The translations under genes were made by a program, and so were the position numbers. From assembly GCA_023393525.1 (NCBI GenBank), contig JAEWKZ010000119.1, positions 1-37,409 on the forward strand: a stretch of DNA of 37,409 nt, given 5' to 3'. The notes under the pieces are model-generated. The model had not been told where the DNA came from. It made no database searches and saw nothing but the letters and a program-made list of their open reading frames with translations. Origin of the DNA: Pseudomonadota bacterium. Lineage in GTDB: Bacteria; Desulfobacterota; Desulfovibrionia; Desulfovibrionales; Desulfomicrobiaceae. Below, piece by piece: positions 32,731-37,409 of this stretch (positions within the stretch are counted from its first letter, which is position 1; each line of letters begins with the position of its first letter).

Positions 32731-33930
32731 ATGACCGCCATTTCCACCGATACCCTGGCCAACATCCTGTTCCGCCTGCACTGGGAAGAGCATGGGGTGC
32801 GCCACGAAGATAGTTTCTATGCCCAGAACGTGAACCTCTGGCGGGATGTTTTTCCTGCCGGGCTCGAGAAGGAGATTCTGGGGATGAAGGCGGGAGACTC
32901 CCGCCATGTCGACCTTAAGCCCGGTGCGCATGTGCCGGTGCGCGATATGCGCAAGGTTATGACCGTGGCCCGCAAGGCGTTCAAGGTTGCGCCCGATCAG
33001 CCGGGCATTGTCCCGATTCAGGGGCGTTTTTACCCCCAGGGAGTGCTGCGCGGACTGCCCGGCATTTATCCGCAAAACATTCAGCCCTTTCGCGTCATCA
33101 ACATGGACGAGGAGACGCTGACCGTTGATCTCAATCATCCCATGGCCGATCTTGAGACGAGGCTCGAGATTGCTCCGCTAGCGGTCTGGCCCAAGACGGC
33201 GGAGTTTGGCGGGCAATGCCAGGACTGGATCTGCGCCTTGACCGATGGGCCGGGGCTCAAGCGCAGGGACAGGAAGGGTACGGATTTTGGACTGGGCGCA
33301 CCCCTGGACAAGCCGCTTGGGGTGAACGACGCCGTGTTTTACGCTACTCCGCGCAAGGTCGCCCATGTGGACAGCCAGGCGCGCGAGAACATCGCCAAAG
33401 TCTATTCGCGCCTTTTGTCCGGCAGGCAAAGGGTGCTTGACCTCATGGCCGGCTGGCAGTCGCATCTTCCGGACGGCGTCACGGCCACGGGCCTGGGCAT
33501 GAACGAGGAGGAGATGAGCGAGAATTCGGCCCTGTCGTCCCATGTGGTGCATGACCTGAACGCCGACCCGGCGCTGCCTTTCTCGGACCGCGCTTTCGAC
33601 GCCGTGATCTGCAGCCTGTCCGTGGAATACCTGACCCGGCCCCTGGAGGTCTTCCGCGAGATCGCCCGCGTGCTCGAGCCCGGCGGGCTGTGCGTCATGG
33701 TCTTCTCCCACCGCTGGTTCCCGGATCAGGCCGTGCGGATCTGGACCGAGCTGCACGAGTTCGAGCGGGTCGGACTGGTCACGGAGTATTTTCGAGAGAG
33801 CGGACTCTGCAAGGATGTGGCCACCCTCTCAGAGCGCGGCTGGCCCCGGCCTATGGACGCACGGGACCGCTACTATCCCATGATCCAGCATTCCGATCCG
33901 GTGCATGCGGTCTGGGCAGTGCGGCCCTGA
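32731..33930 (+). CDS. FKBP/SlyD-like domain fused to a class I SAM methyltransferase
   Basis: 399 residues from ATG 32731 (GGAGG 9 bases upstream). Residues about 5-150 resemble an FKBP with SlyD-like insert: LANILFRLHWEEHG, FPAGLEKEILGMKAGD and LTVDLNHPMADLETRLEI parallel the SlyD homologue at 20898-21323. From about 220 a Rossmann methyltransferase domain follows: QRVLDLMAGWQSHLP (motif I without the usual GxGxG), DRAFDAVICSLSVEYL, and EIARVLEPGGLCVMVFSHRW as in methyltransferase family 11. The isomerase part may select the substrate; the target is unknown. It lies between higBA and the Fe-S operon. Confidence 0.85.
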   Translation: MTAISTDTLANILFRLHWEEHGVRHEDSFYAQNVNLWRDVFPAGLEKEILGMKAGDSRHVDLKPGAHVPVRDMRKVMTVARKAFKVAPDQPGIVPIQGRFYPQGVLRGLPGIYPQNIQPFRVINMDEETLTVDLNHPMADLETRLEIAPLAVWPKTAEFGGQCQDWICALTDGPGLKRRDRKGTDFGLGAPLDKPLGVNDAVFYATPRKVAHVDSQARENIAKVYSRLLSGRQRVLDLMAGWQSHLPDGVTATGLGMNEEEMSENSALSSHVVHDLNADPALPFSDRAFDAVICSLSVEYLTRPLEVFREIARVLEPGGLCVMVFSHRWFPDQAVRIWTELHEFERVGLVTEYFRESGLCKDVATLSERGWPRPMDARDRYYPMIQHSDPVHAVWAVRP

Positions 33931-33972
33931 CGGCTCGACTGACGCTTCCATGACTCGGCGAGGTTGAATGAA

Positions 33973-34005
33973 AATGGCCGCATCCCCTTTGAGGGCGCGG
34001 CCATT
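33973..34005. terminator. Hairpin between convergent methyltransferase and DUF5320 genes
   Basis: AATGGCCGC (33973-33981) pairs with GCGGCCATT (33997-34005), a 9-bp stem; CTCTTT follows on the plus strand and an A-rich stretch precedes it, giving T on the minus strand. Confidence 0.65.
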
Positions 34006-34029
34006 CTCTTTGGGCGCCGGGTGTTTCGG

Positions 34030-34332
34030 CTATTTCATTTCCGCCAAGCGCTTCTGGAGGGCTTCCAGTTGCGCTTGCAGGATTTCGACCTGATTTTTCA
34101 GAGCCTGCTGCTCCGTGGCCGGGTCAACAGCTCCCGGCCGCGCGAAGCGGCCCTGCGGTCCTGCCGCGAAAAAGCGGTTTCTGCGCCCTCTGCCGCCGCC
34201 AAATCCGAATCCGCCACCGCCGAATCCTCCGGCATTTGCGTAACCCGGCATCCCGGAACCGGAGCAGTATCCGGCGCCGCGTCCTGTCATGGAGCCCATG
34301 CCCATGGGTCCCGTTCCGTTACCAGCTGGCAT
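34030..34332 (-). CDS. DUF5320 family protein
   Basis: 100 residues. The start MPAGNGTGPMGMGSMTGRG followed by GYC and a Gly/Phe/Arg-rich middle is the hallmark of DUF5320. The last 30 residues (QALKNQVEILQAQLEALQK) form a short coiled coil. AAGGAGG sits 6 bases before ATG 34332. Such proteins often accompany Fe-S or nitrogenase-cofactor-like genes in anaerobes; function unknown. It is the last gene of a three-gene operon. Confidence 0.85.
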   Translation of the reverse strand: MPAGNGTGPMGMGSMTGRGAGYCSGSGMPGYANAGGFGGGGFGFGGGRGRRNRFFAAGPQGRFARPGAVDPATEQQALKNQVEILQAQLEALQKRLAEMK

Positions 34333-34381
34333 AATACCTCCTTCCCGCCTTTCGCGGGAGCAGTTGTATGAAAATTTTTCG

Positions 34382-34822
34382 TCACTGCTTCTCAAGGGCC
34401 AGACGCATGTAACCGCTTAACGCCTCGTGCAGCGTGGAGACGGCCAGAAACGCGCAGTGATGATGGTCCTCCGGGATCTGCCCGGCCCTGGCCAGGACCA
34501 TTTCGCCGGTGATGTCGAAAAGTTCTTCGGCCGTCTTGCCCACGGCCATCTCCGCCGCCAGCGAGCCGCAGACCACGCTTGGGCCGCAGCCGTCCGTTTC
34601 AAAGGATGCCGCGCCGACCCGGTCGCCGTCGAATCTGAGGTAGATGGCCATGCTGTCGCCGCAGGTGCCGCGTAGTTCCGCCGTGCCGTCGGCGTCGGGC
34701 ATGGGTCCCATGTTGGGCGGGTTGACCCATCGCTGGTAGGCTTCCTCGCCCCAGACCGCGCGCGTGTCTTCGTTTATCGTATTCTGCATGGCCTCGATGA
34801 TGCGGTCCAGATCGTCGCCCAT
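34382..34822 (-). CDS. NifU N-terminal/IscU-like Fe-S cluster scaffold
   Basis: 146 residues. The three cluster ligands of IscU are at matching places: C54 in GTCGDSM (with the modulating D56), C79 in FETDGCGPSVV, and C123 in HHCAFLAVSTLHEA. C85 is extra. The NifU ferredoxin-like and thiol domains are absent. It should assemble Fe-S clusters for delivery, here perhaps for the adjacent Cys-rich protein. AAGGGG precedes ATG 34822. Confidence 0.9.
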   Translation of the reverse strand: MGDDLDRIIEAMQNTINEDTRAVWGEEAYQRWVNPPNMGPMPDADGTAELRGTCGDSMAIYLRFDGDRVGAASFETDGCGPSVVCGSLAAEMAVGKTAEELFDITGEMVLARAGQIPEDHHHCAFLAVSTLHEALSGYMRLALEKQ

Positions 34823-34840
34823 GAAAAACCCCTTCTGTGT

Positions 34841-35218
34841 TTATTCAACCACTTCCGGAACATATCCATGCGGCAGGTGCGCAGTGCCCTTGACGCAGGG
34901 GATTCCCGCCGCATCTGCGGCCTGGCGGACGAGCCGGTCCACATCCGCGCAAAAGCCGGTGCCCAGGGCCCATCCGTCCTTCTGTCTGTGCGAGAACAGG
35001 CAGGTGCAGAAGTGGACGCGCTCGGCTCCCTTGCTTTTGAGTATCCTGGCCATGTCTGCCACGTTTTCTCCCGGACATCGACAGGTGAAAACGCCCGCGA
35101 TTTCCGGCTCCTCGCAGCCCGCGAAACCTTCCGCGGCGGAGGAGAGCGCCTTGAAACAGGACGTCAGAGGGCATTTGGTTTCATTTTTTTCGCAACGGAT
35201 GATCCCTATTTTGGACAT
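34841..35218 (-). CDS. CGGC-domain-like Cys-rich protein
   Basis: 125 residues with Cys at 9, 16, 21, 35, 46, 48, 71 and 73. IIRCEKNETKCPLTSC and the later HFCTCLFSH match the CGGC-domain family, but the naming CGGC motif is replaced here by TCRCPG. Probably metal or Fe-S binding. It is first in an operon with the NifU-like scaffold and DUF5320 protein. GGAG lies 5 bases before the ATG. A possible promoter on the minus strand is TTGCGA/TACATT near 35362-35389. Confidence 0.8.
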   Translation of the reverse strand: MSKIGIIRCEKNETKCPLTSCFKALSSAAEGFAGCEEPEIAGVFTCRCPGENVADMARILKSKGAERVHFCTCLFSHRQKDGWALGTGFCADVDRLVRQAADAAGIPCVKGTAHLPHGYVPEVVE

Positions 35219-35345
35219 GGGTACTCCACTTCATGGTTGTCGGTGTTGCCAGGTGCGTTCGCGTAGAAAGGGTCTTTTTCGGGCCGCGCCTCTTTGTTGC
35301 AAGCAAAGCAACGGCGATGCCATATGTCGGGTGTATTGACAAAAA

Positions 35346-35600
35346 ATGTCTGACTGTCTGAATGTATTAGGGAAATTGGTTGTCGCAAGAAGCTGGAGAA
35401 TAGTTCACCGAGGCATGACCGCAACCCAGGAAAGAACATTGGGTAGCTGAAAAGCAACTGTGCTTCGCGGTCTGAAGCAGGCTGGGAGAGTGGTCAGGTC
35501 ATCTCCGGTGGGGGAAGAAGTGGAAGAAGGTGAGGGCGAGAAGCGGAGAAGTATCGGCTGCCCAGAGGACCACTGCAGAGGCAAGAGCCTATGCGAATAA
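35346..35600 (+). CDS. Candidate selenoprotein (or TGA-interrupted remnant), 84 codons
   Basis: A frame from ATG 35346 to TAA 35598-35600 is broken by one in-frame TGA (35448-35450, codon 35, context LGS-U-KATVLRG). The product would end in a Cys-rich tail (GCPEDHCRGKSLCE). After the TGA come 11 bases (AAAGCAACTGT) and a 17-base hairpin GCTTCGCGGTCTGAAGC (35462-35478) with GGTCT at its positions 8-12, the spacing and loop of the E. coli fdhF SECIS. Against it: no ribosome site at 35346 (TTG 35376 or ATG 35415 are other starts), no recognised family, unusual Sec context. A W-to-stop pseudogene or coincidence remains possible. Confidence 0.4.
35462..35478 (+). promoter_or_regulatory. SECIS-like hairpin after in-frame TGA
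   Basis: GCTTC (35462-35466) pairs with GAAGC (35474-35478); the loop is GCGGTCT. It begins 11 bases after the TGA. In bacterial SECIS elements the loop GGU contacts SelB. Confidence 0.45.
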
Positions 35601-35647
35601 CAGGGATAACCTGCCCTTATTGAAAATAAAAAACTAAGGAGGTGACC

Positions 35648-35746
35648 ATGTTCAAAATTTGTGTGTTGGCAATCGAATGGATCGTATCGCATGGGCAGAC
35701 CTGCGTGCCTGCTCATTTTCCATATGGCCACACGTGCGATTTGTAG
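35648..35746 (+). CDS. 32-codon frame with a perfect Shine-Dalgarno sequence
   Basis: AAGGAGGTGA ends three bases before ATG 35648 and is the best ribosome site in the window. The product (MFKICVLAIEWIVSHG then QTCVPAHFPYGHTCDL) is a hydrophobic start followed by a His/Cys-rich tail with three Cys. The stop TAG lies inside the palindromic element copy at 35743-35767, so the frame may be the head of a gene cut by that element rather than a complete peptide gene. No family recognised. Confidence 0.45.
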   Translation: MFKICVLAIEWIVSHGQTCVPAHFPYGHTCDL

Positions 35747-35767
35747 TGGCGAAATTTTTTTCGCCCC
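35743..35767. repeat. Palindromic element, left copy flanking yefM-yoeB
   Basis: A diverged copy of the element: GTAGTGGCGAAA, a T run, then TTTCGCCCC. It is 21 of 25 identical to the reverse complement of the copy at 36333-36357. It lies directly downstream of the toxin gene. Confidence 0.7.
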
Positions 35768-35770
35768 GTC

Positions 35771-36025
35771 CTAATAATGGTAACGAAGCTGGGCGATGAG
35801 CAGGCCATCGTCCGTGGCCTTGTAGACGAAGCGGTGTTCGTCGTTGATCCTTCGGGACCAGTACCCTTTGAGGGCGTGTTTGAGGGGCTCGGGCTTGCCG
35901 ATGCCGGTGAACGGCTGGCTGGAGGCTTCGCGGATGAGCTGGTTGATCCGGGCCAGGGTCTTTGTGTCTGTCTTCTGCCAGTAAAGGTAATCCTCCCAGG
36001 CGGTTTCGGAGAAGACGAGTTTCAT
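35771..36025 (-). CDS. yoeB: YoeB toxin (ribosome-dependent mRNA interferase)
   Basis: 84 residues, the exact family length. Catalytic E46, R65 (NDEHRFVY), H83 and Y84 (terminal RYHY) are all present. GYWSRRINDEHRFVYK is the YoeB signature. It cleaves mRNA at the ribosomal A site when freed from YefM. ATG 36025 overlaps the antitoxin stop as ATGA. A longer in-frame reading to 36370 runs through the antitoxin gene in another frame and the palindromic element and is not credible. Confidence 0.97.
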   Translation of the reverse strand: MKLVFSETAWEDYLYWQKTDTKTLARINQLIREASSQPFTGIGKPEPLKHALKGYWSRRINDEHRFVYKATDDGLLIAQLRYHY

Positions 36026-36273
36026 TCCGCCAAAGCTCTTTCCAGGCCCTGGCCGGATTCGAGTTCGGAGATGGCCTTGAGCAAGCGCATCGCGTTTTTT
36101 GGGCTGCGCAGGAGATAGGCCGTTTCTTCCAGGGCCGCGTAATCCTCCAGGGACATCATGACCACCGACTGGTCGTTGCCCCGGGTGATGATGATCGGTG
36201 CGTGGTCCTCGCAGACCTGGGTCATGGTCTGGGCCAGATTGGCGCGGGCATTTGTATAGGTGATGGCGTCCAT
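36022..36273 (-). CDS. yefM: YefM-family antitoxin (Phd/YefM fold)
   Basis: 83 residues. MDAITYTNARANLAQTMTQV begins the DNA-binding Phd/YefM domain; IIITRGNDQSVVMMSLEDYA is the family core; the C-terminal helix that wraps the toxin follows (SELESGQGLERALAE). It neutralises YoeB and represses the operon. GGAGAG precedes ATG 36273; an ATG at 36306 lies inside the operator and is rejected. Confidence 0.96.
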   Translation of the reverse strand: MDAITYTNARANLAQTMTQVCEDHAPIIITRGNDQSVVMMSLEDYAALEETAYLLRSPKNAMRLLKAISELESGQGLERALAE

Positions 36274-36285
36274 TGTTTCTCTCCG

Positions 36286-36307
36286 TATGTACAATATCCT
36301 GTACATA
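36286..36307. promoter_or_regulatory. yefM-yoeB operator with two TGTACA boxes
   Basis: TATGTACA (36286-36293) and TGTACATA (36300-36307) form an 8-bp inverted repeat. The TGTACA cores are 12 bases apart centre to centre, the geometry described for the E. coli yefM-yoeB operator. It lies 13 bases upstream of yefM. Confidence 0.85.
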
Positions 36308-36332
36308 ATTCGAGCGGAGATGGCAAGGGAAG

Positions 36333-36357
36333 GGGGCGAAAGATTTTTCGCCCCTAC
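36333..36357. repeat. Palindromic element, right copy flanking yefM-yoeB
   Basis: GGGGCGAAAGA with TTTTTCGCCCC, then TAC. One mismatch from a perfect 22-base palindrome. Related to the copies at 28143-28164, 28275-28296 and 35743-35767. Confidence 0.75.
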
Positions 36358-36396
36358 AACTGCGTGACATCCAGCGTAAGTCTGGGGGGGGAGTGG

Positions 36397-37263
36397 TCAG
36401 GATGAGGCTGTGCGGGATGCGAGTAGGGCTTTGGAGCAGCCGCTGGCCATGATTGTGGCGCAGCCTGTCAGTTGCAGGGCGGAGAGGTTTTCTCCGAAGA
36501 TGGTCCAGCCGAAGAAGACCACGGCCAGGGGTTCGAAATAGGCCAGGGTGCCGAAGGTGGCGGCGGGCAGGCGGCTTAAGGCCGCGACGGCGAAGGTGAT
36601 GGCCAGGAAGCCGGGGATCAGGCCCGTGGCCAGGAGCCAGAGGGCGTTTGCGGCGGTGATTTCGGGGCGGGAGTGCAGGAAGAAGGGCAGCATGACCAGG
36701 GCCCCGGTCAGGAGTTGGTAAAAGGCGCGGGTCATGACCGGAACGTGGGGCCGGATGCGGCGGTTCATGAGGATGAAGCCCGCGTAGCAGAGCATGGCCA
36801 GGGCTGCGAGGCCCAGGCCCGCCGCATGGTTCGAGCCGTCCGCGAAATCGAGCCGGAATTCCATCATGGCCGCGAAGCCGAGCATGGCCAGGCCGATGAG
36901 CATCCAGCCCGCGAGATTCAGCCGCTCCCCCATGAAGAAGTGCGCGAAGACCGAGGCCGCGACCGGGGCCAGATAGACGAGCATGATGGCGTTGGCCATG
37001 GAGGTCAGGTTCATGGCCTGCACGTAGAAGATGATGAACCCGGCCAGGAGCGCGCCGTTGACGATGACGGGCCAGGTCGGCCAGCGTTTGAGTGTCCCGG
37101 CCTGACGGGTGGCCAGGAGGAAGACGGCCAGGAACCCCGCACCGAGCAGGAGGCGGAAAAAGGTTACGGTCTCGGCGGGCAGGCCGGTGATTCTGGAGAA
37201 AACGCCGATGGTGCCCATGAACAGGGCCGAGAGGATGGCCAGGGCGATGCCGGTTGTGTCCAA
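36397..37263 (-). CDS. DMT-superfamily (EamA) transporter
   Basis: 288 residues, about ten hydrophobic helices in two EamA repeats (IGVFSRITGLPAETVTFFR near the start; FGTLAYFEPLAVVFFGW in the second). Probably exports a small metabolite; substrate unknown. The start is TTG 37263, supported by GGAGAG seven bases upstream; no ATG is close. It is only moderately similar to the other DMT transporter of the window, at 25584-26534. Confidence 0.88.
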   Translation of the reverse strand: MDTTGIALAILSALFMGTIGVFSRITGLPAETVTFFRLLLGAGFLAVFLLATRQAGTLKRWPTWPVIVNGALLAGFIIFYVQAMNLTSMANAIMLVYLAPVAASVFAHFFMGERLNLAGWMLIGLAMLGFAAMMEFRLDFADGSNHAAGLGLAALAMLCYAGFILMNRRIRPHVPVMTRAFYQLLTGALVMLPFFLHSRPEITAANALWLLATGLIPGFLAITFAVAALSRLPAATFGTLAYFEPLAVVFFGWTIFGENLSALQLTGCATIMASGCSKALLASRTASS

Positions 37264-37290
37264 AGGGAAATCTCTCCGTTGAGCAAAAGG

Positions 37291-37324
37291 AAAGGACCGG
37301 AACGCATGCGCGCGCCGGTCCTTT
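37291..37324. terminator. Terminator between the partial right-edge gene and the DMT transporter
   Basis: AAAGGACCGG (37291-37300) pairs with CCGGTCCTTT (37315-37324), a 10-bp stem; on the minus strand it is followed by CCTTTT. Confidence 0.75.
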
Positions 37325-37326
37325 TT

Positions 37327-37409
37327 CTATTCGAGGATGTTGACCGTGGCCGGGCCCCGTTTGACGGGGCGGTGGTACTGGACGTCGGGCCTGCCGAAGA
37401 GCATCGCGT
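37327..37409 (-). CDS. 3' end of an unidentified gene (partial)
   Basis: The minus strand stays open from the window edge to TAG at 37329-37327, giving an end of AMLFGRPDVQYHRPVKRG then PATVNILE. The coding look and the terminator just beyond support a real gene; 25 residues are too few to name it. Confidence 0.6.
   Translation of the reverse strand, partial: AMLFGRPDVQYHRPVKRGPATVNILE

Larger units (their letters stand above)
35219..35647. other. Lower-GC stretch without recognised genes
   Basis: Between the CGGC-like gene and a 32-codon frame no known gene is seen. It includes TTGACA at 35336-35341, a TGA-interrupted frame (35346-35600), a purine-rich tract (about 35508-35555) and a hairpin-forming segment with AATAA/TTATT ends at about 35597-35621. 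Third-position GC is visibly lower than in neighbouring genes, suggesting imported DNA or a decayed element. Confidence 0.5.

Noticed and set aside
35405..35731. A 108-codon minus-strand frame opposite the TGA-interrupted frame
   Set aside because: Ser/Pro-rich with no family, signal or ribosome site. It cannot be wholly excluded, and if real it would weaken the selenoprotein idea.
35771..36370. A 199-residue version of YoeB
   Set aside because: The extra N-terminus reads through the antitoxin gene out of frame and through the palindromic element; the 84-residue form has every family residue in the right place.

Overview
The window looks like a chromosomal segment of a GC-rich (roughly 60-65% by eye), Gram-negative bacterium. 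The gene content suits a sulfate-reducing deltaproteobacterium of the Desulfovibrio/Desulfomicrobium type: stand-alone receiver proteins, a large hybrid kinase, a small single-cluster ferredoxin, a small NifU-like scaffold next to a CGGC-type protein, and a substrate-binding/OmpA fusion. The taxonomic guess is inference. No rRNA, tRNA, CRISPR array, phage module or intact transposase was seen.

Region 1 (1-7.2 kb) is a signalling cluster on the + strand: the tail of an unidentified gene, a PilZ protein with a zinc ribbon, a membrane-anchored PstS-like/OmpA fusion, a receiver protein, a 1260-residue hybrid histidine kinase with three C-terminal phosphotransfer (Hpt) domains, and a second receiver. 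ATGA stop/start overlaps join fusion to receiver and kinase to receiver, so this is probably one sensory phosphorelay. A terminator at 7229-7265 closes it.

Region 2 (7.3-14.5 kb, +) holds a GspE/PilB-type ATPase with an N-terminal GAF domain, a zinc-ribbon membrane protein, Hsp20, a DegP/DegQ-type protease, alanine racemase, and two tandem NlpC/P60 lipoproteins. Envelope maintenance is the common theme. Convergent to it are a DUF2784-type membrane protein and a SWIM-SNF2 helicase (-).

Region 3 (18.6-31.9 kb) is mostly housekeeping: RelA/SpoT, a SlyD-like FKBP, an operon of release factor 3, a zinc phospholipase C-like protein and a small unknown protein, small exported or unknown proteins, a DMT exporter divergent from a MocR regulator with a strong inverted-repeat operator between them, a TrmJ-like methyltransferase coupled to YchF, and an aminotransferase coupled to a ferredoxin.

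Region 4 (31.96-36.4 kb) is an accessory pocket. It has HigBA, an FKBP-like/methyltransferase fusion, a three-gene Fe-S-type operon (CGGC-like protein, NifU-like scaffold, DUF5320), a lower-GC stretch without recognised genes, and YefM-YoeB sitting between two inverted copies of a short palindromic element. Two more copies of that element lie at 28.1-28.3 kb. The lower-GC stretch contains the most unusual signal: an 84-codon frame interrupted by one TGA at 35448-35450, followed at the exact E. coli fdhF spacing by a SECIS-like hairpin with GGTCT in its loop. It is a candidate undescribed selenoprotein gene or its remnant. The window ends with a second DMT transporter and the 3' end of an unidentified gene.
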